Shown here in pieces: positions 16,649 to 24,075 of a stretch of DNA of 34,174 bases (position 1 is the stretch's first letter; the number at the start of each line of letters is the position of its first letter). The stretch comes from an uncultured Oscillospiraceae bacterium. GTDB lineage: Bacteria; Bacillota; Clostridia; Oscillospirales; Oscillospiraceae. The stretch covers positions 1 through 34,174 of the forward strand of contig CANQQU010000019.1 of the NCBI GenBank assembly GCA_947626085.1, given 5' to 3'. Made by a program: the position numbers and the translations under genes. The notes beneath the pieces were generated by a model, which worked only from the letters and a program-made list of their open reading frames with translations, did no database searches and was not told where the DNA came from.

Positions 16649-18310
16649 ATGAGCGCATCCGATAAGAAAAAACTGCGGAAAGAGCAGACTGCCGGGATGA
16701 CCGAACGGCAGAAGCAGGCCCGCAAGGAGGCCACGACCGTTAAGATCTACACCTGGATCTTTGTAACCGTGGTGATCCTAGCGGTGGTCGTCGCCGCAGG
16801 CGTGCTGATCAACCGGTGGTTCCAGAGCTCCGGCATTCTGGAGCGGAATACCGTTGCCGTGACCTTTGACGACGGAAAGAAGCTCTCCGCCGCCGATCTG
16901 AACTACTACTTTATTGACGCGGTGGTTGGGGACTATAATGACGCCTACAGCTCCAGCGGCGGGTATGCCGACGCTTACATGGCGTATCTGGGTCTGGACA
17001 CCACCAAGCCTCTGGACCAGCAGGACTACATCACGGGAAATGAGACCTGGGCGGATCACTATGCCAATTTGGCCATCAACAACGCCAAGCAGACCTACGC
17101 CATCTGCAAGGAGGCGAAGGCCAAGGGCTTCACCCTGCCGGAGGAAAGCGTCGCCGCCGTCGACAGCCAGATGAATAATTTGAATTCTTACGCCACCTAC
17201 CTGGGCTTTTCCAACGCCCAGGCCTACCTGAAGAGTTCCTACGGCCCCGGCGCGAGCCTGGAATCCTTCCGTGCTTACCTGGAGGACATGGCGCTGGCAA
17301 GCGCCTATCAGGCCCAGTACAATGAGGACCTGACATTTGACGCCGAGCGGATCGCCGCCTACGACGAGGAGCACGCCCAGGACTTCAATTCCTACACCTA
17401 CGCCTATTATACCGTCCCCGTTTCCAGCTTCCTGCCCAACGGCGATGTGGATACCGAGAGCGGTGCCGTCACCTTTACCGACGAGCAGCGCGCCGAGGCG
17501 TTAGCCGCCGCCGAGGAAGCGGCCCGGAAGCTGCTGGAGGCAAAGGACGCGACCCTTCTGGATAAGGCCATTGCCACCATGGACATCAACAAGGACAAGG
17601 AAAACGCCGCCTCCACCAAGGCCAACCGGTACTTCTCCAGCCAGATCAGCACCTCCGCCGTCTATCACGACTGGGTGCTGGACGAGAGCCGCCAGCCCGG
17701 GGACATGGAGGTATTTCCCGTCACCTCTACCTCTACCCAGGACGGGGAGGAAGTGACCACCACCACCGGCTACACCGTGGTCCTGTTCCAGGAGCGCTCC
17801 GACAACCGGATCCGTATGGCCGACGTGCGGCACATTCTGATCCCCTTTGCCCATGAGGACAGCTCCGACACCAGCAGCACCTATTCCGACGAGGAAAAGC
17901 AGGCTGCCAAGGAAAAGGCGGAGGAGATCTATCAGCAGTGGAAAGACGGCGAAGCCACGGAAGATAGCTTTGCGGCGCTGGCAGCCACGGAATCCAGCGA
18001 CAGCTCCGCCTCCAACGGCGGCCTGATTGCGGACATCTACGAAGGCATGACTGTGGAGCCCTTCAACGACTGGCTCTTTGACGAGAGTCGGCAGCCGGGG
18101 GACAACGGGATCGTGGAATCCGAATACGGCTACCATGTGATGTACTATGTGGCCGCCGGGGAGCATGACTACCGGGACTACATGATCATCGAATCCCTGC
18201 GCAGCACCGATATGAACGAGTGGCTCAGCGGCCTGGAGGATAATGTCACCGTCACCAATGGGGACACCTCCCGCTTAAGCCGTAGCATGGTCCTTTCCAA
18301 CGGCCAGTAA
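16649..18310 (+). CDS. Membrane-anchored parvulin-type peptidyl-prolyl isomerase (PrsA/SurA-like foldase)
   Basis: The 553-residue protein has a basic cytoplasmic N terminus, one membrane segment at about 33-55, and a long extracellular part. Residues 60-240 form a SurA_N-like helical region with many Tyr and Ala. A parvulin domain begins around 386 with MADVRHILIPF and includes NGGLIADIYEGMTVEPFNDWLF and YGYHVMYYV. An upstream stretch (about 245-380) ends in a similar module, and the octapeptide DESRQPGD occurs at both 345 and 478, suggesting a duplicated, degenerate first rotamase unit. There is no lipobox, unlike classical PrsA. The ATG at 16649 was chosen because its GAGAGGG spacing is better than that of the in-frame TTG nine bases earlier. 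It probably folds exported proteins. Confidence 0.9.
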   Translation: MSASDKKKLRKEQTAGMTERQKQARKEATTVKIYTWIFVTVVILAVVVAAGVLINRWFQSSGILERNTVAVTFDDGKKLSAADLNYYFIDAVVGDYNDAYSSSGGYADAYMAYLGLDTTKPLDQQDYITGNETWADHYANLAINNAKQTYAICKEAKAKGFTLPEESVAAVDSQMNNLNSYATYLGFSNAQAYLKSSYGPGASLESFRAYLEDMALASAYQAQYNEDLTFDAERIAAYDEEHAQDFNSYTYAYYTVPVSSFLPNGDVDTESGAVTFTDEQRAEALAAAEEAARKLLEAKDATLLDKAIATMDINKDKENAASTKANRYFSSQISTSAVYHDWVLDESRQPGDMEVFPVTSTSTQDGEEVTTTTGYTVVLFQERSDNRIRMADVRHILIPFAHEDSSDTSSTYSDEEKQAAKEKAEEIYQQWKDGEATEDSFAALAATESSDSSASNGGLIADIYEGMTVEPFNDWLFDESRQPGDNGIVESEYGYHVMYYVAAGEHDYRDYMIIESLRSTDMNEWLSGLEDNVTVTNGDTSRLSRSMVLSNGQ

Positions 18311-18329
18311 TCCAAAGCAGGTATAATTT

Positions 18330-18368
18330 CGCCTCCCAGGGCAAAAAATCCCCTGGGAGGCGATTTTT
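18330..18368 (+). terminator. Terminator hairpin that also contains the next gene's ribosome binding site
   Basis: CGCCTCCCAGGG (18330-18341) pairs perfectly with CCCTGGGAGGCG (18351-18362), followed by ATTTTT up to the ATG at 18369. The only Shine-Dalgarno for the next gene, GGGAGG at 18355-18360, is in the 3' arm. TATAAT occurs just upstream (18322-18327) without a good -35. Confidence 0.8.
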
Positions 18369-18728
18369 ATGGACAAGAAACACACCCTGGGCCCGATTTT
18401 GGCAGGATCGGCGGCGGGAGCGGTCAACGGTCTTTTCGGCGCCGGAGGCGGGATGGTGCTGGTGCCATTGCTGACCCTGCTCACCGATTTAAAGGAGGAG
18501 GAGGTCTTCCCCGCCTCGGTATCCGTGATCCTTCCGGTCTGCCTGGTCTCCCTGGGCGCCATGGCCATGAATGGCCCCCTTCCCTGGGGAGAAGCGCTGC
18601 CCTATCTGGCGGGCAGCGTTTTGGGCGGGATCCTTACCGGCCTGCTGGGGAAAAAGATCCCCACGCTCTGGCTTCACCGGGGCCTGGGGCTGCTGATCCT
18701 CTGGGGCGGGGTGCGCTACCTATGCTGA
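18369..18728 (+). CDS. TauE/SafE family permease, N-terminal half protein
   Basis: The 119-residue hydrophobic protein shows the first-half signature of TauE/SafE sulfite or organosulfonate-type exporters: SAAGAVNGLFGAGGGMVLVPLL. This is followed by three to four membrane segments and the GSVLGGILTGLLGKKIP turn. A full TauE/SafE protein is about 250 residues with two such repeats, so this is one half. It ends by overlapping the start of the partner gene (ATGCTGA). The ribosome binding site lies in a terminator-like hairpin, so expression may be tied to readthrough from the foldase gene. The substrate is unknown. Confidence 0.85.
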   Translation: MDKKHTLGPILAGSAAGAVNGLFGAGGGMVLVPLLTLLTDLKEEEVFPASVSVILPVCLVSLGAMAMNGPLPWGEALPYLAGSVLGGILTGLLGKKIPTLWLHRGLGLLILWGGVRYLC

Positions 18729-19096
18729 GCGCCTGGTATGTGGCGGTGCCGGTAGGCGCCGTGCTGGGCTTCCTCTCCGGCCTGGGTGTGGGCGGCGGAA
18801 GTCTGCTGATCCTCTGGCTGACCCTGGTGCTGGGGATGGAACCCCTGGCCGCCCGAGGGATCAATTTGATGTTTTTCGTGCCCTCCGCTGTGATCGCCTG
18901 CCTGTTCAGGTGGAAGCAGGGAACGCTGCCCCTGAAAAAGGTCCTCCCCGCCGCGGCGGCCGGCTGCGCCGCCGCGGCCCTGTTCGTCTGGGTGGGGACC
19001 TGGATGGAGCCGGAGGGGCTGAAGCGGCTTTTCGGCGCTCTGCTGCTGGTCACCGGCCTGCGGGAGCTGTTTTACCGGCCCCGGAAGGCAAGATAG
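18722..19096 (+). CDS. TauE/SafE family permease, C-terminal half protein
   Basis: The 124-residue partner has the second copy of the family signature, GAVLGFLSGLGVGGGSLLILWLTLVLG, followed by RGINLMFFVPSA and further membrane segments, ending in a basic tail. Its ATG lies within the last codons of the first half with a seven-base overlap, in a different frame. The two halves should therefore be made in equal amounts and assemble as a split transporter. The 3' end overlaps the convergent ruvX gene by 25 bases. No compensating frameshift signal such as a long homopolymer was seen at the junction, and the second half has its own start codon. A split gene is thus more likely than a sequencing error. 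Confidence 0.85.
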   Translation: MLSAWYVAVPVGAVLGFLSGLGVGGGSLLILWLTLVLGMEPLAARGINLMFFVPSAVIACLFRWKQGTLPLKKVLPAAAAGCAAAALFVWVGTWMEPEGLKRLFGALLLVTGLRELFYRPRKAR

Positions 19097-19488
19097 CCCT
19101 CCAAAATCAGGCTGGCCGCCACCGCGTCCACCGTGTTCTTCCGCTTTTTCCCATGATAATTGTGCTGGGACAGGATATTATGGGCCTCCACCGTGGTACG
19201 CCGCTCGTCCCACATCGCCACGGGGATGCCAGAGGCCTCCTCCAGCCGGGCCGCGAAGGCCCGGCATTTTTCCGCCCGGGGTCCCTCGGTGCCGTCCATA
19301 TTTTTAGGGAGGCCCACCACGATCTGCCCTACCCCGTTTTCCCGGGCCATCCGGCAGATCTCCGCCAGCGCTTTTTCCTCGTTATAGCTGGGCACCACGG
19401 CGGTGGAGCCGGTGATGGAGCAAAGCAGATCGGAGATCGCCACGCCGGTGCGGGCGTCTCCCAGGTCGATGGCCATGATACGCATCAT
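19072..19488 (-). CDS. ruvX: Putative pre-16S rRNA nuclease / Holliday junction resolvase RuvX (YqgF)
   Basis: The 138-residue RNase H-fold protein has the family motifs MAIDLGDARTGVAISD at the N terminus with the first acidic ligand, IVVGLPKNMDGTEG in the centre, DERRTTVEA, and KKRKNTVDAVAASLILEGYL at the end. Members of this family process the 5' end of 16S rRNA and have been proposed to resolve Holliday junctions. The start at 19488 places AAAGGG six bases upstream; the neighbouring TTG or second ATG are possible too. It is convergent with the TauE/SafE genes, overlapping by 25 bases, and divergent from the rpmG operon. Confidence 0.93.
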   Translation of the reverse strand: MMRIMAIDLGDARTGVAISDLLCSITGSTAVVPSYNEEKALAEICRMARENGVGQIVVGLPKNMDGTEGPRAEKCRAFAARLEEASGIPVAMWDERRTTVEAHNILSQHNYHGKKRKNTVDAVAASLILEGYLAFRGR

Positions 19489-19558
19489 CAATCGCCCTTT
19501 CTTTTCATCTTTTCCTCTATTATACGGGAAAAATCCGGAAAATGAAAGAAAAAATTTG

Positions 19559-19587
19559 TTGACTTGGAAGAAAGTTTATGATAGAAT
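19559..19587 (+). promoter_or_regulatory. Strong promoter of the rpmG-secE-nusG-rplK-rplA operon
   Basis: TTGACT (19559-19564), a 17 bp spacer and TAGAAT (19582-19587) with a TGA extended -10 directly before. An A/T-rich upstream tract resembles an UP element. About 128 bases of leader follow, in which no clear attenuator was recognised. Confidence 0.85.
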
Positions 19588-19715
19588 GATTTCACCTGTG
19601 AAAAGGGCTTTTTTTGTGCGCCCATTTTCGGCCCCGGGGCGGCGACGGTATTGGCCGCTTCCTAAATTTTCTACTAGCCGGGGCAAACCAGGGAGGCAAT
19701 TAAGGAGGTGCCGAT

Positions 19716-19865
19716 ATGCGCGTAAAAGTCACTATGAGATGCTCTGAGTGCAAGCAAAGAAACTACAATACCATGAAAAACAAGAAGAACGACCCTGACC
19801 GTCTCGAAATGAAGAAGTACTGTCCCTTCTGCAGGAAGCACACCGTACACAGCGAGACGAAGTAA
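19716..19865 (+). CDS. rpmG: 50S ribosomal protein L33
   Basis: The 49-residue protein is the zinc-binding form of L33. [19 protein letters not shown] supplies the first CxxC pair and [13 protein letters not shown] the second. An AAGGAGGTG site sits eight bases upstream. It is the first gene of the transcription/translation cluster, a common Firmicutes arrangement, and ends twelve bases before secE. Confidence 0.96.
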   Translation: MRVKVTMRCSECKQRNYNTMKNKKNDPDRLEMKKYCPFCRKHTVHSETK

Positions 19866-19877
19866 GGAGGTCCAAAA

Positions 19878-20108
19878 ATGGCTGAAACCAAGAAGGAAAA
19901 CTGGTTCGTGCGTACCTGGGGCCGGGTTCGCCGGTATTTCCGGGAACTGCGCAGCGAGCTGAAAAAGGTCGTCTGGCCCACCTTCCCCCAGGTGATGAAG
20001 AACACCGGCATCGTGGCCGCCTGCGTCGTGTTTGTCGGCGCGTTCATTTGGGTGTTTGACTTTGTGGCCCAGGTTGGCATCGACGCCCTGATCGGACTGT
20101 TCCACTAA
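19878..20108 (+). CDS. secE: Preprotein translocase subunit SecE
   Basis: The 76-residue protein is the small essential clamp of the SecYEG channel. An amphipathic segment VRRYFRELRSELKKVVWPTFPQV with the conserved ELKKVxWP motif (about residues 20-40) precedes a single membrane helix at about 43-70. AAGGAGG is upstream of the ATG. It lies between rpmG and nusG as in most bacteria. Confidence 0.96.
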   Translation: MAETKKENWFVRTWGRVRRYFRELRSELKKVVWPTFPQVMKNTGIVAACVVFVGAFIWVFDFVAQVGIDALIGLFH

Positions 20109-20119
20109 GGCGGCGGATC

Positions 20120-20650
20120 ATGGCGGAAACTGCGAAATGGTATGTGGTCCATACCTATTCCGGCTATGAAAACACGGTAAAGGCCACCATTGAAAAGACG
20201 GTGGAGAGCCGCCAGCTCCAGGATCAGATCCTGGCCGTGTCCATTCCCCTGGAGACCGTTACGGAGATCACCGACGCCGGCGTCAGCAAGACCTATGACC
20301 GGAAGGTGTTCCCCGGCTATGTGCTGGTAAAGATGGTGTACAGCGACGACACCTGGCACATCATTCGGAACGTCCGGGGCGTCACCGGATTTGTGGGGAC
20401 CTCCAACAACGACGCCATCCCCCTGACCGAGGATGAGGTCTACCAGATGGGCGTGGAGAAGAAGCAGATCGTGGTGAACTATAAGGTGGGCGACACCGTG
20501 CGGATCTTGGACGGGCCGCTGACCTCCTTTACCGGCACGGTGGAGACCGTGGAGCTGGAAAAGAACAGCGTCACCGTGATCGTCTCCATGTTTGGGCGGG
20601 AAACCCCCGTAGAATTTGAGCTGGATCAGGTGGAACCCGCCTCGGTCTGA
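20120..20650 (+). CDS. nusG: Transcription termination/antitermination protein NusG
   Basis: The 176-residue protein has the NGN domain, beginning [21 protein letters not shown] and continuing through [12 protein letters not shown] and [11 protein letters not shown]-terminal KOW domain follows, with [22 protein letters not shown]. NusG binds RNA polymerase and modulates pausing and coupling to the ribosome. An AAGGCGGCGG site is upstream of the ATG. The gap of 78 bases before rplK holds two GC hairpins. Confidence 0.97.
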   Translation: MAETAKWYVVHTYSGYENTVKATIEKTVESRQLQDQILAVSIPLETVTEITDAGVSKTYDRKVFPGYVLVKMVYSDDTWHIIRNVRGVTGFVGTSNNDAIPLTEDEVYQMGVEKKQIVVNYKVGDTVRILDGPLTSFTGTVETVELEKNSVTVIVSMFGRETPVEFELDQVEPASV

Positions 20651-20659
20651 TGACTTTTG

Positions 20660-20694
20660 GGCCGGAGATCCGGCCGTGGGAGGGGCTTCGCCCC
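20660..20694 (+). promoter_or_regulatory. Two hairpins in the nusG-rplK gap
   Basis: GGCCGG-AGAT-CCGGCC (20660-20675) and GGGGC-TTC-GCCCC (20682-20694) lie between nusG and rplK. Neither has a T tract, so they are not terminators. Their place directly upstream of rplK-rplA would suit an L1 autoregulatory site or an mRNA processing point; this is inference. Confidence 0.4.
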
Positions 20695-20728
20695 GAAATT
20701 TACCACTTTTATTCAGGAGGTGCTTATT

Positions 20729-21154
20729 ATGGCACAGAAAGTTACTGGTATCATTAAATTACAGATCAACGCGGCCAAGGCCACCGCTTCTCCCCCCGTG
20801 GGCCCGGCTCTTGGCCAGCACGGCGTGAATATCGCCGCTTTTATCAAGGAGTTCAACGCCCGGACCAAGGATCAGGAAGGCTACAAGATCCCCGTGGTCA
20901 TCACCGTTTACTCCGACCGCAGCTTCACCTTCATCACCAAAACGCCTCCGACTCCCCTGCTCATTTTGAAGACCCTCGGCTTGGACAAGGGCTCCGGCGT
21001 TCCCAATAAGACCAAGGTGGGCACCATCACCAAGGCGCAGATCACCGAGATCGCCAAGACCAAGCTGCCCGACCTGAACGTGACCTCTCTGGAGGCCGCC
21101 GAGAGCCAGGTCGCCGGTACCTGCCGGTCCATGGGCATCGTCGTCGCCGACTGA
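20729..21154 (+). CDS. rplK: 50S ribosomal protein L11
   Basis: The 141-residue protein matches L11 throughout: [26 protein letters not shown] at the N terminus, [14 protein letters not shown], and a C-terminal rRNA-binding domain with [22 protein letters not shown]. The proline-rich linker that binds thiopeptide antibiotics is intact. The start is the ATG with AGGAGG upstream at 20715-20720; the longer open frame to 20657 is not needed. rplA follows after 72 bases. Confidence 0.97.
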   Translation: MAQKVTGIIKLQINAAKATASPPVGPALGQHGVNIAAFIKEFNARTKDQEGYKIPVVITVYSDRSFTFITKTPPTPLLILKTLGLDKGSGVPNKTKVGTITKAQITEIAKTKLPDLNVTSLEAAESQVAGTCRSMGIVVAD

Positions 21155-21226
21155 TCGACCGCACGGGTTTTCCCGGAATTTGTGGGAGGATTTTTCCGCA
21201 TTACCACGATAAGGAGGATAAAATAA

Positions 21227-21919
21227 GTGTTTAGAGGTAAAAAGTATAAGGAGAGCGCGAAGCTGATCGACCGCTCCGTTCAATATGATCCCAACGAGGC
21301 CCTGGGCCTGGTGATCCAGGGCGCCAAGGCCAAGTTTGACGAGACTGTGGAGATCCACATCAAGCTGGGCGTGGACTCCCGTCACGCTGACCAGCAGGTC
21401 CGTGGCGCCGTGGTCCTGCCCAACGGCACCGGCAAGACCCGCCGGGTCCTGGTGTTCACCAAGGACGCCCGGGTAGACGAGGCCAAGGAGGCCGGCGCCG
21501 ACTATGTCGGCGGCATGGACCTGGTGGAGAAGATCACCAAGGAGAACTGGTTTGACTTCGACGTGGTGGTCGCCTCTCCCGACATGATGGGCATCGTGGG
21601 CCGTCTGGGCCGGATCCTGGGACCCAAGGGCTTGATGCCCTCCCCCAAGGCCGGTACCGTCACCCCCAATGTGGGTGCCGCCGTCAAGGAGATCAAAGCC
21701 GGTAAGGTGGAGTACCGTCTGGACAAGACCAACATCATCCACTGCCCCATCGGCAAGGTTTCCTTCGGCACCGAGAAGCTGGCGGAGAACATGGATACCC
21801 TGGTGCGGGCCGTCATCAAGGCCAAGCCCGCCGCCGCCAAGGGCCAGTATATCCGCTCCTGCGTCGTGGCCTCCACCATGGGCCCCGGCGTGAAGGTCAG
21901 CACGGCCAAGTACGCTTGA
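21227..21919 (+). CDS. rplA: 50S ribosomal protein L1
   Basis: The 230-residue protein is L1, which forms the mobile L1 stalk at the E site. Conserved segments include [22 protein letters not shown], the [21 protein letters not shown] core and the C-terminal [15 protein letters not shown]. The start is a GTG with AAGGAGG nine bases upstream. A strong terminator eight bases after the stop ends the operon, so rplJ and rplL, which often follow, are not next in this genome. Confidence 0.97.
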   Translation: MFRGKKYKESAKLIDRSVQYDPNEALGLVIQGAKAKFDETVEIHIKLGVDSRHADQQVRGAVVLPNGTGKTRRVLVFTKDARVDEAKEAGADYVGGMDLVEKITKENWFDFDVVVASPDMMGIVGRLGRILGPKGLMPSPKAGTVTPNVGAAVKEIKAGKVEYRLDKTNIIHCPIGKVSFGTEKLAENMDTLVRAVIKAKPAAAKGQYIRSCVVASTMGPGVKVSTAKYA

Positions 21920-21926
21920 TCGAATG

Positions 21927-21962
21927 TCTCCCGGAAGCGCCGCTTCCGGGAGATTCCTTTTG
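21927..21962 (+). terminator. Strong intrinsic terminator after rplA
   Basis: TCTCCCGGAAGCG and CGCTTCCGGGAGA form a 13-arm perfect inverted repeat (21927-21953), with TTCCTTTT following. It separates the ribosomal operon from the PLP enzyme gene, whose ATG is only 12 bases further. Confidence 0.9.
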
Positions 21963-21973
21963 AGAGGTTCAAC

Positions 21974-23254
21974 ATGGATTTGACGGAAATGTACGGCACC
22001 CTGGGGGTCTCCCCGGGCGTTTTGGCCTATGGGCAGGCCGCCCTGGAACGGCTGAAAAACCGGTTCGGGGCCATCGATGAGATCGCGGAGTACAATCAGG
22101 GCAAGGTCCTCCATGCCATGCAGAAAAACCGGGTCAGCGCCGCCTGCTTCGCCGCCACCACCGGCTACGGCTACGACGACGTGGGCCGGGACACCCTGGA
22201 ACGGGTCTACGCCGACGTGTTCCACACCCAGGCCGCCCTGGTGCGGCCCCAGATCACCTGCGGCACCCACGCCCTGGCCCTGGCCCTGTCTGCCAACCTC
22301 CTGCCGGGGGACGAACTGCTCTCCCCCGTCGGCGCGCCCTACGACACCTTGCAGGAGGTCATTGGCATTCGAGAGAGCCCCTGCTCCCTGGCAGAGTACG
22401 GGGTCACCTACCGCCAGGTAGACCTCCTGCCGGACGGCGGCTTTGATTTTGACGGCATCCGGGCCGCCATTGGGGAAAAGACCAAGCTCATTACCATTCA
22501 GCGGTCCAAGGGCTACGCCACCCGGCCCTCCTTTTCTGTCCAGCAGATTGGGGAGCTGATCGCTTTTGTCAAGGGGATCAAGAAGGACCTGATCTGCATG
22601 GTGGACAACTGCTACGGCGAATTTGTGGAGACGCTGGAACCCTCCGACGTGGGGGCGGACATGGTGGTGGGGTCCCTCATTAAAAATCCCGGCGGCGGAC
22701 TGGCCCCCATCGGGGGCTACATCTGCGGAACGGAAAATTGCGTCCGCCGCTGCGCCTATCGGCTCTCCGCTCCGGGCTTAGGCCAGGAGGTGGGGGCCAA
22801 TCTGGGATTGCTCCCGGCGCTGTACCAGGGCCTGTTCCTGGCGCCCACGGTGGTGGCCGGCGCGGAAAAGGGCGCCATCTTTGCCGCCAATCTCTATGAG
22901 CCCCTGGGCTTTGCCTGCGTCCCTAGCGCAGCGGAACCCCGGCACGACATCATCCAGGCGGTGGAGCTGGGGAGCAAGGAGGCCATGGAAGCCTTCTGCA
23001 AGGGCATTCAGGCCGCCGCCCCGGTGGATTCCTTCGCCACTCCCCTGCCCTGGGATATGCCGGGGTATGAAGATCAAGTCATCATGGCGGCGGGGGCCTT
23101 CGTCCAGGGCTCGTCCATTGAGCTGTCCGCCGACGGGCCCATCCGGCCCCCCTACGCGGTGTACTTCCAGGGGGGCCTGACCTGGTACCACGCCAAGCTG
23201 GGCATCCTGCTGAGCCTGCAAAAGCTGGCGGAGGCGGGGCTGGTCGCCTTATAA
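21974..23254 (+). CDS. Methionine gamma-lyase family PLP-dependent protein (YnbB-like)
   Basis: The 426-residue protein belongs to the Cys/Met-metabolism-related family often called aluminium-resistance or methionine gamma-lyase family protein (B. subtilis YnbB). It has an N-terminal [27 protein letters not shown] segment, the cofactor aspartate near MVDNCYGEF (Asp211), and the PLP lysine in [10 protein letters not shown] (Lys237). A C-S lyase reaction on a sulfur amino acid is likely, but the true substrate in this family is not settled. The start ATG has GAGAGG nine bases upstream. There is no separate promoter in the 12 bases between the rplA terminator and the ATG, so readthrough or a promoter within rplA must be used. 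Confidence 0.9.
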   Translation: MDLTEMYGTLGVSPGVLAYGQAALERLKNRFGAIDEIAEYNQGKVLHAMQKNRVSAACFAATTGYGYDDVGRDTLERVYADVFHTQAALVRPQITCGTHALALALSANLLPGDELLSPVGAPYDTLQEVIGIRESPCSLAEYGVTYRQVDLLPDGGFDFDGIRAAIGEKTKLITIQRSKGYATRPSFSVQQIGELIAFVKGIKKDLICMVDNCYGEFVETLEPSDVGADMVVGSLIKNPGGGLAPIGGYICGTENCVRRCAYRLSAPGLGQEVGANLGLLPALYQGLFLAPTVVAGAEKGAIFAANLYEPLGFACVPSAAEPRHDIIQAVELGSKEAMEAFCKGIQAAAPVDSFATPLPWDMPGYEDQVIMAAGAFVQGSSIELSADGPIRPPYAVYFQGGLTWYHAKLGILLSLQKLAEAGLVAL

Positions 23255-23261
23255 TATGAAA

Positions 23262-23294
23262 AGCCGGAAGGACCCTCCCCTTCCGGCTATTTTT
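23262..23294. terminator. Bidirectional terminator between convergent genes
   Basis: AGCCGGAAGG (23262-23271) pairs with CCTTCCGGCT (23279-23288). ATTTTT follows on the plus strand and TTTTC on the minus strand. It overlaps the stop codon of the GIY-YIG gene. Confidence 0.85.
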
Positions 23295-23535
23295 GTCCGC
23301 ACAGCGCAAGCTTCTCCTCCCGGCTCAGGGCCTTCACCGCCAGTTCCCGGCGAAGGGCTTGGCCATGGGGGCCGCAGCGCTCGGTGTAGCGCAGGATCAG
23401 CGGCCCCCGGCCCCGGGTGTACTTGGCGCCCCGGCCCGATCTGTGGGCTTCCAGACGGCGCTCCACGTCCCGGGCAATACCGGTGTAGAGCGTCCCGTCC
23501 CCGCACTCCAGGATATACAGATACCAGTCATCCAT
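23287..23535 (-). CDS. GIY-YIG nuclease domain protein (UPF0213-like)
   Basis: The 82-residue protein is a minimal GIY-YIG domain of the YhbQ/YazA type. WYLYILECGDGTLYTGIA carries the two name-giving motifs in the YxY and YTGI variant, followed by the RRLEAHRSG segment with the conserved arginine and GAKYTRGRGPLIL. Such stand-alone proteins are thought to be structure-specific DNA nucleases, though cellular roles are poorly known. Its ATG overlaps the stop codon of the upstream membrane-protein gene by eight bases, so the two are coupled. Confidence 0.92.
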   Translation of the reverse strand: MDDWYLYILECGDGTLYTGIARDVERRLEAHRSGRGAKYTRGRGPLILRYTERCGPHGQALRRELAVKALSREEKLALCGQK

Positions 23536-24073
23536 CTTGCCGCTCGCCGGTGTTGGGACGCTTGCTCTTTTTCATGTTCTGGGCCCGGCGCTCCAGCAGG
23601 GTCAGCAAAAAGTCCAGGAGGAAGAAGGTGATATTGCCCATCACCAGCAGAATGACCAGCATCCAAGCCCCCAGGCCCTCGTTTTCCCCGATCACCTCTT
23701 CCAGACCAGAGACATAGATCATCACCCCATACAGGGCGCAGACGCCGACATTGAACACCAAGAGCTTCCCCAGCCAGCCCAGCTTGGCCGCGTCCAGCCG
23801 AGGCTTCAAGATGGGGTAATACCCCAGCACCAGGAACACCCCCGCCGCCTCCTTGTTGGGCCCCAGGAGCAGCGACAGCACCGCCACGGCGGCATACCAG
23901 GCCCAAGTCACCCGACTGCCGCACTGCCGGGCCACAAGCCAGCACAGCAGGATCGCGATCCCAGGGCACAGATAGGTGGCAATGGGGATAAAGCCGCCCA
24001 AATATTGGATCATCACCGCCAGCGCCCCCAGCACGCCGCCGAAGGCCATGGAGGCCGCGCTTCCTTTCTTCAT
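23528..24073 (-). CDS. Integral membrane protein of unknown function
   Basis: The protein of about 181 residues has about five hydrophobic segments (roughly 10-28, 32-50, 58-75, 103-125 and 135-160) and a basic C-terminal tail. I do not recognise a specific family. Short Gly-rich helices at the N terminus (FGGVLGALAVMIQYLGGFIP) and the overall size are reminiscent of substrate-binding S components of ECF transporters, and it lies directly downstream of a vitamin B3 salvage gene. That role is a guess. The start at 24073 has AAAGGA five bases upstream. An alternative ATG at 24079 overlaps the pncB stop as ATGA. Confidence 0.8.
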   Translation of the reverse strand: MKKGSAASMAFGGVLGALAVMIQYLGGFIPIATYLCPGIAILLCWLVARQCGSRVTWAWYAAVAVLSLLLGPNKEAAGVFLVLGYYPILKPRLDAAKLGWLGKLLVFNVGVCALYGVMIYVSGLEEVIGENEGLGAWMLVILLVMGNITFFLLDFLLTLLERRAQNMKKSKRPNTGERQDG

Positions 24074-24075
24074 AT

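Noticed and set aside
19588..19715. Attenuator or riboswitch in the rpmG leader
   Set aside because: Only a short TTCAC/GTGAA hairpin and a T run separated by several bases were seen, not a convincing terminator or known aptamer.
20759..22270. 503-codon minus-strand frame opposite rplK-rplA
   Set aside because: Antisense of ribosomal protein genes, crosses a terminator and contains no family motif.
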